Positions 18,569 to 27,597 of a stretch of DNA of 64,000 bases are shown in pieces. The position numbers were made by a program, and so were the translations under genes. Numbering within the stretch: position 1 is the first letter of the stretch; every line of letters begins with the position of its first letter. The DNA is taken from NCBI GenBank assembly GCA_038212305.1, contig JBBQUP010000001.1, forward strand, positions 1-64,000, written 5' to 3'. The notes below the pieces were generated by a model that was given only the letters and a program-made list of their open reading frames with translations, made no database searches and had not been told where the DNA came from. Origin of the DNA: JBBQUP01 sp038212305. Its GTDB lineage: Bacteria; Bacteroidota; Bacteroidia; Bacteroidales; Marinilabiliaceae.

Positions 18569-20284
18569 TTAATTTAACTGTTTAACCGTTTGCGATGCTG
18601 CTACAATTTGCTTGCGAATAATAAAATCTCCAAAACGTTCGTCTGTAGTTCGACTCTCAGCATAATTACCAATCAATTCCGATAGTTCAGCGAGGATTTG
18701 CGCTTCGCTAAGCATCTCTTTATACAAGGTATTTAATCGATCGCCAGTAAAGCTTGCGCCTAAATAAAGATTGTACTTGCCCAATGAGCGACCTACCAAA
18801 CCAATCTCGCCTAAAAACGGACGACCGCATCCATTGGGACAACCCGTTACCCGAATTAAAATATCGTCGTTATACAAATCATTTTCAGTTAATATCTTCT
18901 CAATTTCCGACAAGAGCGAAGGCAAATACCGTTCGGCTTCGGCAAAAGCCATGGTGCAAGTATTTAGCGCAACACAAGCAATGCTATGTAGTCGAAGTCC
19001 ACTTAACGCATCAATGGGTAGCACGTTGGCTTGCGTTAAAATCTCCTCAACTGCAATCTTGTTCTTCAATTCGATGTTTCCAAGTACCAAACCTTGATTA
19101 CCGGTCAACCTAAAATCGCAAATACTTTGCTTTGCCAATAGCGCCAAACTGGTTTTCAGCTTATGCTCACCCACGTCTTTCACGCGTCCAGCTTCGATGT
19201 AAAGACCCAAGAACCACCTGCCTGTTGCCGCCTTTTTCCATCCAAACACATCGCCATTTTGAGTAAACTCGAATGGTTTTATGGGTGAAAGTTTAATTCC
19301 AGACCGCTGTTCGAGCATCTTAACAAAAACAGCTGTTGTTAACCTATCGAGCGTATATTTAAAGCGTGAGAGTTTTCGGTTTTCGCGATTACCATAGTCA
19401 CGTTGAATTTTCACCACCTCCTCGATTAGCTTGAGCGCATCAGCCTTTTCGACATAACCAATCACATCGGCCAAGCGCGGATAGGTTTCAGACACACCAA
19501 ACGTCATGCCCATGCCGCCGCCCACCGCAACGTTGTAGCCAGTCAGGCCGTTGACATCACCAATGGCAATTAAACCAATGTCGTTGGTGAAAATATCCGT
19601 ATCGTTATAAGGAGGTATGGCCAAGGCGATTTTAAATTTTCGAGGCAAATAGGTTTTGCCATAAATGGGCTCAGCATCGGTTTGCTCAGGATTCAAAAGC
19701 TTTTTATCGAGCCAAATCTCGTGATAAGCAGTGCTTTTGGGCAATAGATGATTGCTAATTTCAGATGCAAACTGCGCCACTTCGTTCACCCAAGGTGATA
19801 AACCTTCGTTACAAGTACTCATCACATTACGATTCACATCGCCGCAGGCAGCAATCGAATCCATTAAAGTAGAGTTGATACCCTGCATGGTTGTTTTCAA
19901 ATCGCGTTTTAAAATGCCGTGCCACTGAAATGCCTGCCGAGTTGTTAGCTTAAGCGTGCCACTGGCATGCTCATCGGCCAGCCGATTGAAAACCACCCAT
20001 TGCTCAGCGGTAGCAATTCCGGCAGGCACTCTCGCCCGAATCATAAAACTGTATAAGGGCTCGAGCTTCTGCTGACGTCGCTCTTTATCTAAATCACGGT
20101 CGGCTTGTTGATAACTACCATGGAACTTAATTAGCTGAACATCATCTTCATTCACAGAACCCGTTAAGCTGTTCTCTAAACTTTCGACCAGCGAGCCACG
20201 CAAATAGTTGCTTTTAGTTTTTATTCCTTCAACCACAGAGGGTTTCCAGACAATTGGTTCGGGGATTTTATTTTCAGTACTCAT
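18569..20284 (-). CDS. cysI: Sulfite reductase hemoprotein (beta subunit)
   Basis: It reduces sulfite to sulfide with six electrons from the flavoprotein partner. Start at 20284 (MSTENKIPEPIVWKPS). An upstream ATG at 20350 would add 22 residues encoded by the repeat-rich spacer and is unlikely. About 571 residues. Two nitrite/sulfite reductase half-domains are seen (TTRQAFQWHG, and FRLTGNQGLVLGNIE). The four Cys ligands of the 4Fe-4S/siroheme centre appear as CVALNTC and CPNGC. It is the partner of the cysJ gene just upstream; the spacer between them is one of the word-repeat leaders. Confidence 0.95.
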   Translation of the reverse strand: MSTENKIPEPIVWKPSVVEGIKTKSNYLRGSLVESLENSLTGSVNEDDVQLIKFHGSYQQADRDLDKERRQQKLEPLYSFMIRARVPAGIATAEQWVVFNRLADEHASGTLKLTTRQAFQWHGILKRDLKTTMQGINSTLMDSIAACGDVNRNVMSTCNEGLSPWVNEVAQFASEISNHLLPKSTAYHEIWLDKKLLNPEQTDAEPIYGKTYLPRKFKIALAIPPYNDTDIFTNDIGLIAIGDVNGLTGYNVAVGGGMGMTFGVSETYPRLADVIGYVEKADALKLIEEVVKIQRDYGNRENRKLSRFKYTLDRLTTAVFVKMLEQRSGIKLSPIKPFEFTQNGDVFGWKKAATGRWFLGLYIEAGRVKDVGEHKLKTSLALLAKQSICDFRLTGNQGLVLGNIELKNKIAVEEILTQANVLPIDALSGLRLHSIACVALNTCTMAFAEAERYLPSLLSEIEKILTENDLYNDDILIRVTGCPNGCGRPFLGEIGLVGRSLGKYNLYLGASFTGDRLNTLYKEMLSEAQILAELSELIGNYAESRTTDERFGDFIIRKQIVAASQTVKQLN

Positions 20285-20289
20285 TTTTT

Positions 20290-20470
20290 CTTTTTTTAGA
20301 TATAGTATCAAGCATCGAGAAATAGTATCAAATATCGAGATATGAGACACAAGATTTGGAGTTTAGAGGTTCGAAGTTTAGGGGTTTAGAGGTTTCGGGT
20401 ATAGAGGTTAGCACTCTTCTCTTGTGTCTTGCGTCTCATTATCCCATTAGCACATTAGCACATTAGCACA
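20290..20470 (-). repeat. Word-repeat leader upstream of cysI (copy R1)
   Basis: Read in the gene direction: three TAATGTGC units whose first TAA is the cysJ stop, then GACGCAAGACACAAGAG, then CCTCTAAACCCCTAAAC, then TCTCGATATTTGATACT and CTTGATACTATATC just before the cysI start. The same words in the same order precede six other genes in the window. Confidence 0.7.
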
Positions 20471-22258
20471 TTAATAAACATCCTCAAGATAACGCCCTTG
20501 ATTTTTCAACTCCTTAAAATACTCCGTTGCTTCGTCTGAACTCATTTTTCCGTGCGTTTCAATAATGCTTAACCAAGCAGCCTTAACATCTTTGGCCATC
20601 TTTTTCATGTCGCCACAAATGTAAATGTATGCTCCATCGTTTACCCATTGATACAACACCTCACCATTCTGAAGCATTCGATGCTGAACGTACAATTTCT
20701 CTTCCTGATCGCGCGAAAAGGCAACGTGCATTCGAGTAAGATTTCCTTTTTCCATGGCCTGTAACCATTCCGATTGGTATAGAAAGTCGGTGGTAAGATG
20801 CTGATCGCCAAAAAACAACCAGTTTTTACCTTTAGAATTTTGATGCGACCGATGTTGTACAAAAGCACGAAAAGGAGCGATTCCAGTTCCGGCACCAATC
20901 ATTATTATAGGTTTAGACGAATCGGCAGGTAATCGAAAGTTGAGGTTTGAGCGCACTTTAACCGAAATCTCAGCACCTTCCTCTACCCTATCGGCCAAAA
21001 ACACCGAGCAAACGCCTTCGTAAGTACGATCGTTCTTGGTATATCGTACCGCTCCAACAGTCACGTGAATCTCTTCGCCAACTTCTAAAGGACTAGAGCT
21101 TATTGAGTAGAGACGAGGTGCTAATCGACGTAAAACCCCAATTAATTCCGATGGTGTTAATTTGGCAGGATAGGTGGAAACCAGCTCCAGCAAATCGGTA
21201 CCTGACAAGAATTTATCAAGCTCCACAGCGCTATCGAGCAACTTATTGAGTTTTTCATCACCCAAAAAGGAGGCATATTTTTTTAACACAGGCGGCGTTA
21301 CCAACGTAATTTCATAATGATGCCCAAGTGCATCATTCAAGGCGATCTCTTTCCCATCCACAGTCACCGTCTCATCGCCCGAAAACCCAAGTTGACACAC
21401 TATTTTAGCAACCAATTGATGGTCGTTATTGGCATATACTTCTAATGCATCACCAGGTTCATAATTCAAACCTTTATCCTCGGTATTCAGCTCAATGTGA
21501 AAATTCTCTTTTTCCGATCCACGGCCATTCAATAAAATTTTATCGGCCACCTGCACATGCACTACTTGATCGATTGCTTCACTAATAATCGTTGGAATCT
21601 TAATACCATTGCCATTTATTGAAGTCCCCACATAAAGAGGCGCAATTAAATCGATGGTTGATGACAATTGCAACGAGAAATCTGTATCTAAAAGAATAGG
21701 TTCGTGTAGCGCCTTGCCACCAGCTTTGGATAAAAAGTTATTAAAATCGATACCTGTTTGACAAAATCTAGCATACGAACTATCGCCCAATGCAATTACG
21801 CCATACGATAACTTCGCTAGTTTTGGACTCTTTTTGCCCGATAAAAACTCGTACAAATTAGCAGCAACATCAGGTGGCTCACCCTCGCCGTGCGTAGAAA
21901 CCACAAATAACACCTGAGCCTCCTCTTTTAACTGCCGAATGGGATAAGTAGCCATGTTTTGAATGGACGCCTTAATACCAAGTGCAGCCAACCTCTGCTC
22001 GACATGCGCAGCCACTTTTTGTCCATTACCTGAGTGAGAACCGACTATAATTTTCACTTCAGATGTGGGCACTCCTTGTGTTGATGTTTGGTTATTCGAG
22101 CCATTAAAACTCTCAGCAGCCTGCGGTCCGACTAACGAAAGTCCGGTTAAGTAACCTCCTAACCAAAGCAGCTGATCGCGATTCATTTGTTTTACCAGCT
22201 GATTGACACCTTCTACGAACTTTAAATCGATGTTTTGATTTGATTGTGGAAATTCCAT
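20471..22258 (-). CDS. cysJ: Sulfite reductase flavoprotein (alpha subunit)
   Basis: An NADPH-dependent diflavin reductase of 595 residues that feeds electrons to CysI. Domains in order: a short helical lead (LLWLGGYLTGLS, typical of CysJ); a flavodoxin domain with VGSHSGNGQKVA, STHGEGEPPD and ALGDSSYARF; an FAD domain with RLYSISSSPLEV; and an NADPH domain with MIGAGTGIAPFRAFVQHR and YICGDMKKMAKDV, ending YLEDVY like other members. It lies between cysK and cysI on the same strand. The 156-base gap upstream carries CGGAAAG and CTTTCCG inverted blocks around 22350-22390. Confidence 0.95.
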   Translation of the reverse strand: MEFPQSNQNIDLKFVEGVNQLVKQMNRDQLLWLGGYLTGLSLVGPQAAESFNGSNNQTSTQGVPTSEVKIIVGSHSGNGQKVAAHVEQRLAALGIKASIQNMATYPIRQLKEEAQVLFVVSTHGEGEPPDVAANLYEFLSGKKSPKLAKLSYGVIALGDSSYARFCQTGIDFNNFLSKAGGKALHEPILLDTDFSLQLSSTIDLIAPLYVGTSINGNGIKIPTIISEAIDQVVHVQVADKILLNGRGSEKENFHIELNTEDKGLNYEPGDALEVYANNDHQLVAKIVCQLGFSGDETVTVDGKEIALNDALGHHYEITLVTPPVLKKYASFLGDEKLNKLLDSAVELDKFLSGTDLLELVSTYPAKLTPSELIGVLRRLAPRLYSISSSPLEVGEEIHVTVGAVRYTKNDRTYEGVCSVFLADRVEEGAEISVKVRSNLNFRLPADSSKPIIMIGAGTGIAPFRAFVQHRSHQNSKGKNWLFFGDQHLTTDFLYQSEWLQAMEKGNLTRMHVAFSRDQEEKLYVQHRMLQNGEVLYQWVNDGAYIYICGDMKKMAKDVKAAWLSIIETHGKMSSDEATEYFKELKNQGRYLEDVY

Positions 22259-22414
22259 ATACTCAATAAATGAAAGTTAATTCCTAAAAATTAGATTATA
22301 CCTATCCTATCCCTACCGAAAACCCAATCGATAAGACCAATTAAAACATATCCGGAAAGCTTGTTCCAAGAACATTAAAACTTTCCGCTTTCCATGAAAA
22401 TTACAATAATAGAG

Positions 22415-23338
22415 CTAATCGATATTAAACGTGCTCAAATACCTTTCTCCAGTATCGGGTAAGATAACCACAATTCGCTTGCCTTTGTTCGCTGGGCGAT
22501 TGGCCACTTGAACGGCAGCCCATAGAGCAGCACCTGATGAGTAACCACATAGAATTCCTTCCTCTGTAGCAGCATGATGTGCCGTTTCAAGCGCATCTTC
22601 GTTTTTAACCCGAATCACCTCATCAATCACCTTAATATTTAGCACATCAGGGACAAATCCTGCACCAATTCCTTGAATTTTATGCGGTCCTGGCTGTCCT
22701 CCCGACAAAATAGGAGATGCATCGGGCTCAACGGCAATAATTTGCACACCCGGATTTTTCTCTTTCAACATTTCACCAACACCAGTAATGGTTCCACCAG
22801 TACCCACTCCAGAGATAAAAATATCTACTTTACCATCCGTATCGTCCCATATTTCATGTGCAGTAGTACAGCGGTGAATGGCAGGATTTGCTGGATTCTG
22901 AAACTGCTGAGGCACAAACGAATGAGGTGTAATAGCTGCTATTTCATTGGCTTTTTGAATGGCACCTTTCATGCCTTTCTCAGCAGGCGTAAGAACCAAT
23001 TCAGCACCAAATTTCTTCAACAACTTACGTCGTTCAATGCTCATGCTTTCAGGCATTGTTAATATTAACTTATAACCTTTAACCGCAGCTACAAAGGCCA
23101 ATCCCACACCTGTATTTCCACTGGTTGGTTCAACAATAACTGAATCTTTAGTTAATTTACCTTCCTGTTCTGCAGTGATAATCATATTCAATGCAATGCG
23201 ATCTTTAACTGATCCTGCAGGATTAAAAAACTCTAATTTTGCAAGAACTTCTGCACCATTTGCATCAGCTAACTTATTAATTTTGACCAAAGGAGTTCTC
23301 CCAACTAATTCGGTAATGTTTTGAGCAATTTTTGCCAT
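22415..23338 (-). CDS. cysK: Cysteine synthase A (O-acetylserine sulfhydrylase)
   Basis: It joins O-acetylserine and sulfide to make cysteine with PLP. 307 residues, normal for CysK. PLP Lys45 lies in FNPAGSVKDRIA. The substrate loop EPTSGNTGVGLAF and the phosphate-binding VGTGGTITGVG are intact, and YSSGAALWAA is near the end. It is the first gene of the cysK-cysJ-cysI run and lies downstream of an Rrf2 regulator, which in other bacteria (CymR) controls cysteine synthesis with CysK as partner. Its upstream spacer holds three GTTTTT units near 23370-23392. Confidence 0.96.
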   Translation of the reverse strand: MAKIAQNITELVGRTPLVKINKLADANGAEVLAKLEFFNPAGSVKDRIALNMIITAEQEGKLTKDSVIVEPTSGNTGVGLAFVAAVKGYKLILTMPESMSIERRKLLKKFGAELVLTPAEKGMKGAIQKANEIAAITPHSFVPQQFQNPANPAIHRCTTAHEIWDDTDGKVDIFISGVGTGGTITGVGEMLKEKNPGVQIIAVEPDASPILSGGQPGPHKIQGIGAGFVPDVLNIKVIDEVIRVKNEDALETAHHAATEEGILCGYSSGAALWAAVQVANRPANKGKRIVVILPDTGERYLSTFNID

Positions 23339-23457
23339 AATTTTAAATTTTGAAGGTTTAATACCTATTTATTGTTTTTGTTTTTGTTTTTGCTGTTTAT
23401 GAATCACTTTACTCTGAATAGCAATCCATCATTTTCTTTGAGGTACTTAGTAATTGT

Positions 23458-23612
23458 TTAAATAATTTAAATCAATACATAGATATTAAGAATAATAGAT
23501 AAGATATTTTAGATATTTCCAGATGGTGAACATCCTATTTTCATCTTTTTATTTTCTCAGCTTCTTATCTTTCTATAATCTAGTCATATATAAAATCCAA
23601 ACAGCTTCTTAG
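23458..23612 (-). repeat. Second spacer repeat family, full copy after the Rrf2 gene
   Basis: On the plus strand: TTTAAATCAATACATAGATA, GAATAATAGATAAGATATTT, GATGGTGAACAT, CTTATCTTTCTATAATCTAG, AAATCCAAACAGCTTCTT. The same blocks in the same order occur at 32262-32425, and the last ones at 2268-2312. In each case the last block abuts the stop of a minus-strand gene. Confidence 0.55.
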
Positions 23613-24035
23613 CTATATATAATACATTAGTTTTTCTGCACTTTCGAGGTATTGATTTTGAATATCCTTTAAGGTAATTAAAGTCCAATTTTCCCACATA
23701 GAATCATAAACGCTTTGAAGAATCTTATCGGAAGTCTGACTGATTAAATCCCCATTAATAGGATAGGGTTTATTTTCATCACCACTTAATGCTTTAACTA
23801 TGTCGGCTAAAGTTATATCCGAAAGATTTCTCACAATTCGATAACCTCCACCTGCACCTCGTTTGACTTCTAAAAGGCTAAGCTTCTTAAGATCAACAGC
23901 TATGGCTTCTAAAAACTTTTGAGGTATTTCACATGAAATAGCTGCTCTTTGAATCCCTGTAAATTCTTCGTCATCTACTGTTAAAAACAGCATAAATTGA
24001 AGACCGTATTTTATTCGATTTGGAAAGCGTATCAT
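23613..24035 (-). CDS. Rrf2-family transcriptional regulator
   Basis: A 140-residue winged-helix regulator. Features: MIRFPNRIKYGLQFMLFLTV at the N-terminus, the recognition region ISCEIPQKFLEAIAVDLKKL, and the wing motif VKRGAGGGYRIVR. It lacks the three-Cys cluster that binds 2Fe-2S in IscR, having only one Cys, and so resembles CymR-type sulfur regulators. A perfect inverted repeat overlaps its own promoter and start codon, suggesting autorepression. It sits just upstream of cysK-cysJ-cysI, its likely targets, although the same operator was not found before cysK. Confidence 0.9.
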   Translation of the reverse strand: MIRFPNRIKYGLQFMLFLTVDDEEFTGIQRAAISCEIPQKFLEAIAVDLKKLSLLEVKRGAGGGYRIVRNLSDITLADIVKALSGDENKPYPINGDLISQTSDKILQSVYDSMWENWTLITLKDIQNQYLESAEKLMYYI

Positions 24036-24062
24036 TTTTGTATGATTTAATAATACAAAAAT
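24034..24062 (-). promoter_or_regulatory. Rrf2 gene promoter and candidate autoregulatory operator
   Basis: ATTTTTGTAT (24034-24043) and ATACAAAAAT (24053-24062) are perfect 10-base inverted copies, 9 bases apart. Within them lies a minus-strand TATTTTTG (24056-24063), a perfect Bacteroidota -7 box. The left arm includes the start codon. Transcription would begin about 14 bases before the ATG, so a bound repressor would block it. Confidence 0.65.
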
Positions 24063-24203
24063 AGATATAAATTTGGTATGACAATACCTAAATACTTAAT
24101 TAATTCACACTTATTTAGTAGCCAATTATGTTAATTTTAAGAAAAAACCAGTTATAAATCAATCATTCAAGCATTTACAAACCATACTCAAACCGTATAA
24201 AAA

Positions 24204-25361
24204 TTAAAAAGCTTCGCCAATGGTGATGAAAAATCCACTATCACCTCTATTGGTTTTTCCAAAATCCACTCTAAAATTGACTCTCTCATCTTCAAGAACC
24301 TTAACGCGCAAACCTCCACCATAAAAATAATGAGTATTGGAAAACGTATCATAAGAATCACTGTAAACATTCCCTGCACCACCAAAAATGGCACATCCAA
24401 ATCGCCACCAAACCATTTTGCGATATTCCAATTGAGCGAGCCACAAATTTTTGTCAACATATTTTAATTGATGTGGTATCCCCCTTACAATCTTATTTCC
24501 ACCCAAAAAGGCTAGTTTATAAAATGGAACATCTCCATTAATAGTTTGGTAAATTAACTGCGAAGCGATTATATGTGGATTTTTATTCCCCGAACCCAAT
24601 TTCTGATAAATCCTTAAATCGGTTTTAAAGGAGTTGAAATCATATCCACCTCCCACATAATCACCACCTAAACTCCATGATGATTGCAAGAGCATACCTT
24701 TATAGGGATATGAACTGTCGTCGCGATTATCGAATTTAATGGCAGGCCCCAAACTATTTGTCCAACCATCGGCAGGAATTGAATCATTCCCAAAACCAAA
24801 ATCCCAATCCACATTCGAGGTAAAATTGAAATCGTATAAAAATCCTCCAAACAAAAACTTTGTTATGGATTTATAAACAAACCCCTCAAGTAAAATCATT
24901 CGGGTGATATATTTTGGTGTCTCAATTAGTTTTTCTTCATTACCTACGCCAAAATACTCATCAGGCAAAGTTCGAGTGTGTATCCTACCATTAACTTGAT
25001 ATCCATGTTTAAAATACAAATCATAATCGGTTAAAAACTCGACCATTCTTTTTGTCGACACCAAAAATGTGGGTCTTAAAATCGAGGGACGATTATAATC
25101 AGTCTCTTTCAACTCGTTTTCCCTCAACTTAATTACGGTTAAAAAACCTAGTTCAACACCTGTGCGAGGCGAATACCCTAAAGCTGGAAAAAATGCCAAT
25201 GAATAATGTTTATTCTCATATGAAAGGGCATTAAAAACAGATTCTCCAGCTTTTGCAAATGAGCTTGATTTCGACATCACGGTTATTGAATCTGTAGATT
25301 CTTGCGAAAACAAAATCGAAGAAAAAATTAAAAACAAAACAAAGAGTAAGAGGTTTTTCAT
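24204..25361 (-). CDS. Outer-membrane beta-barrel protein (bacterial surface antigen/Omp85-like)
   Basis: 385 residues with a signal peptide (MKNLLLFVLFLIFSSILFSQ). The mature part has alternating beta-strand character. Its C-terminal half matches the surface-antigen (Bac_surface_Ag) domain: FDNRDDSSYPYKGMLLQSSW, FLGGNKIVRGI and the last strands GGGLRVKVL, VNFRVDFG and GDSGFFITIGEAF, ending in Phe as outer-membrane barrels do. No POTRA domains are present, so it is a short form and not BamA itself. The function is unknown; this type is common in Bacteroidota near metabolic genes. It is followed by the Rrf2 gene and preceded by a word-repeat leader. Confidence 0.8.
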   Translation of the reverse strand: MKNLLLFVLFLIFSSILFSQESTDSITVMSKSSSFAKAGESVFNALSYENKHYSLAFFPALGYSPRTGVELGFLTVIKLRENELKETDYNRPSILRPTFLVSTKRMVEFLTDYDLYFKHGYQVNGRIHTRTLPDEYFGVGNEEKLIETPKYITRMILLEGFVYKSITKFLFGGFLYDFNFTSNVDWDFGFGNDSIPADGWTNSLGPAIKFDNRDDSSYPYKGMLLQSSWSLGGDYVGGGYDFNSFKTDLRIYQKLGSGNKNPHIIASQLIYQTINGDVPFYKLAFLGGNKIVRGIPHQLKYVDKNLWLAQLEYRKMVWWRFGCAIFGGAGNVYSDSYDTFSNTHYFYGGGLRVKVLEDERVNFRVDFGKTNRGDSGFFITIGEAF

Positions 25362-25554
25362 TGAAAATTAGAAGTTTAGGGTTAGATGTTTTAAAGGTTT
25401 GGGGTTTAGGGTTTAGGATTTGATGATTATAGTTTAGGAGTTTACAACCCAATACCATCTTCCGCCTTCTCTCTCATATCTTGTGCGTCATTAACCCATT
25501 ACCAAATTAGCACATTACCAAATTACCGCATTATCTTCCGTCTTGTGTCTCTAT
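25362..25554 (-). repeat. Word-repeat leader upstream of the outer-membrane protein gene (copy R2)
   Basis: In the gene direction, directly after the stop of the PLP-enzyme gene: GAGACACAAGACGGAAG, TAATGTGCTAATTTGG with TAATGGGTTAATG, CACAAGATATGAGAGAG, then CCTAAACCCTAAACCCC and related telomere-like CCTAAA units up to the start codon. The CTTGATACT word found in the other copies is not seen here. Confidence 0.65.
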
Positions 25555-26781
25555 TCACTGCAACGCTTGATTAATATCATCACACAAATCAACAATATCT
25601 TCAATCCCAACCGATAAGCGGAGCAATGTATCAGAAATACCCATTTGAGTTTTTTCCGAATCAGTAAACTCGCTGTAAATAGTCGAAAACGGATGAATGA
25701 TTAACGTTTTATTGTCATTCAAATTAGTAGATCTGCGAATCATCTGCAAACGATCCATAAATTGAAAACACTCCTCCTTCGAGTTCAAATTCAAGGCAAG
25801 TATTGCTCCAGGCAATCCCATAAATTGCAGTTGACTAATTTCGTATTGTAGATGGGATTTTAATCCAGGGAAATTAACAGATGCCACTTTCGGATGATGC
25901 TCTAAAAACTCAGCAAGCTTTAGAGTATTAGTCACACATTTTTCAACACGCAAATCCAATAAATCAATTCCCAAACACATAAAATGCGCAGTATGAGGCG
26001 TCATGGCTCCACCTAAATGGCGGAAAATCTCTTTTCTCATGCGGCTAATAAATGCATCTTTGCCAAATTTAGCAACCCACTTATTTAGCGTTGGATTTTT
26101 ACGCCAATCGAATAAACCATGGTCGATAACCGCGCCACCAAAAACAGTAGCCCCGCCCGAAATAAACTTGGTGGTACTCATCACTTCAACATCAACACCA
26201 AAACTGGCAGCTTCAAACACATTGGGGGGTGTAGTGGTACTATCAACCATGACCAAACAATTGTGAGCATGTGCCAAATCTGCCACCGTCTTAATATCAA
26301 CAACTTCAAGCTGCGGATTGGTTATCGATTCGAAAAAAATTAACTTGGTTCGAGTATCAATCAATTTCTTTAATTCATCGCTATTAGATACATCTGCAAA
26401 TCGAACCTCAATCCCCCACTGTGGAAAGGTATTTTTAAATAAAGCGTAGGTGTGTCCAAACAAATGATTCGACGATATAATATTATCACCATTTTCGGCA
26501 ATGCTTAAAATAGCCGAAGTAATAGCAGCCATGCCTGATGCCAATGCCAAAACTGCATGAGCGTTGGTAGCTGCTTTCAATTTCATTTCGAAATATTCAA
26601 CAGTCGGGTTTGATGTGCGCGAGTAAGCATGCGCAAACTTTTCACCACAAAAAACCTGATTCATCTCCAATGCTGAATCAAATTCGTAAGACACACCTTC
26701 GTAAATAGGCATATGCAAAGCATTATAGGCATCGTCTTTAGGGAATTTTGCATGTAAAACGCGGCTGGTAAATCCTTTCAT
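25555..26781 (-). CDS. Trans-sulfuration PLP enzyme (cystathionine gamma-synthase / sulfhydrylase type)
   Basis: 408 residues of the Cys/Met-metabolism PLP family. Visible are YSRTSNPTVEYFE, the cofactor region LALASGMAAITSAIL, DSTTTPPNVF, and the Schiff-base Lys205 in MSTTKFISGGATVFGG. The C-terminal part has LRLSVGIEDIVDLCDDI. Members make cystathionine or homocysteine from activated homoserine, or cleave methionine or cystathionine; sequence alone does not decide which. Closeness to cysK/cysJ/cysI favours direct sulfhydrylation of O-acyl-homoserine. About 180 AT-rich bases separate it from the cytochrome gene. Confidence 0.88.
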   Translation of the reverse strand: MKGFTSRVLHAKFPKDDAYNALHMPIYEGVSYEFDSALEMNQVFCGEKFAHAYSRTSNPTVEYFEMKLKAATNAHAVLALASGMAAITSAILSIAENGDNIISSNHLFGHTYALFKNTFPQWGIEVRFADVSNSDELKKLIDTRTKLIFFESITNPQLEVVDIKTVADLAHAHNCLVMVDSTTTPPNVFEAASFGVDVEVMSTTKFISGGATVFGGAVIDHGLFDWRKNPTLNKWVAKFGKDAFISRMRKEIFRHLGGAMTPHTAHFMCLGIDLLDLRVEKCVTNTLKLAEFLEHHPKVASVNFPGLKSHLQYEISQLQFMGLPGAILALNLNSKEECFQFMDRLQMIRRSTNLNDNKTLIIHPFSTIYSEFTDSEKTQMGISDTLLRLSVGIEDIVDLCDDINQALQ

Positions 26782-26958
26782 TTCTAGCGTATTATTAAAG
26801 TATTAAGATAAAAAGTTACAAAAAACAGAGGAAACAAAATTGAATTAAACCACACATAAACATGATAGTTTAATTTTTAATAATTGCAAAACTAACAAAA
26901 GCTTTCAAAATGCCATTAAACAATAATAACCCAATTCCTACCACAATAACCTGAATTA

Positions 26959-27384
26959 TTAATGCTCGCGAATTGTTTTCAAATGTGATTCATTCCATTC
27001 GGCTCCGTCACCGTTATTTAAAACAAAACGAATGTAATTAGTCACATCGGCAATTTCTTTGTCCGACAAATTGGGATACATAGCCATAATGCCATCATAT
27101 TCAACACCATTAACCACAAGCTTGCCACTTAATCCATGCAAAATAGTCGATACAATTTTTTCAGGATCATTCGCTATAGCTTGATTATTTGCCAAAGGCG
27201 GATACATTTTGGGTATGCCTGTTCCCATTAATTGGTGACAGGCCTGACAATATTTCTTATATACCATTTCGCCATCCGAAAAATCTGCTGATGAAACCTT
27301 TTGTTTGTTCCCTCCGGAGCCACAACATACTGCTAACATACTAAAAACAAATGCAATAGTAATAATGTTGAATTTATTATTCAT
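26959..27384 (-). CDS. Cytochrome c lipoprotein
   Basis: 141 residues. The N-terminus has a lipobox (MLAVC, Cys20), so it is probably a membrane-anchored periplasmic lipoprotein. One heme c site CQACH (Cys46, Cys49, His50) follows YKKY, and MAMYPNLSDKEIADVTNYI near the end supplies the likely axial Met and the C-terminal helix of class I cytochromes. It would carry single electrons; the partner is unknown. It is the most upstream gene of the minus-strand block, and the next gene is divergent. Confidence 0.9.
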   Translation of the reverse strand: MNNKFNIITIAFVFSMLAVCCGSGGNKQKVSSADFSDGEMVYKKYCQACHQLMGTGIPKMYPPLANNQAIANDPEKIVSTILHGLSGKLVVNGVEYDGIMAMYPNLSDKEIADVTNYIRFVLNNGDGAEWNESHLKTIREH

Positions 27385-27568
27385 ATCAATTCCAGTTTAT
27401 TCGTTTAATATTTTTTATCAAGATATACTTTAATATAGTGAACTATATTATAAACCATACAACACGATGAAAGAAATGATGTTTATTAAATAGTAAAATA
27501 ATGTTTGTAAAAATTTAAAAAAATATCAATAATTTTATGTTTAACACATGAAGGTTAAATGATTTTCT

Positions 27569-27576
27569 TATTTTTG
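27569..27576 (+). promoter_or_regulatory. Bacteroidota -7 promoter box before the pRiA4b ORF-3-like gene
   Basis: TATTTTTG matches TAnnTTTG exactly and ends 21 bases before the ATG, giving a leader of about 14 bases. No clear -33 TTG is seen at the expected distance. Confidence 0.5.
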
Positions 27577-27597
27577 TCGATCCAAAAAAAGCTCTAA

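Noticed and set aside
18754..19113. Long plus-strand open frames inside cysI
   Set aside because: They are shadows of the conserved cysI frame; no start context or homology supports them.
20285..20350. Extended N-terminus of CysI
   Set aside because: The extra 22 residues would be encoded by the repeat leader, and the conserved protein begins at MSTENK.
22259..22414. Riboswitch upstream of cysJ
   Set aside because: CGGAAAG/CTTTCCG blocks are present but no known SAM or other riboswitch core is seen, and the next gene upstream on the same strand is cysK.
23368..23394. GTTTTT tandem units before cysK as a regulator site
   Set aside because: Low-complexity T runs in AT-rich DNA; no dyad and no match to the Rrf2 dyad.
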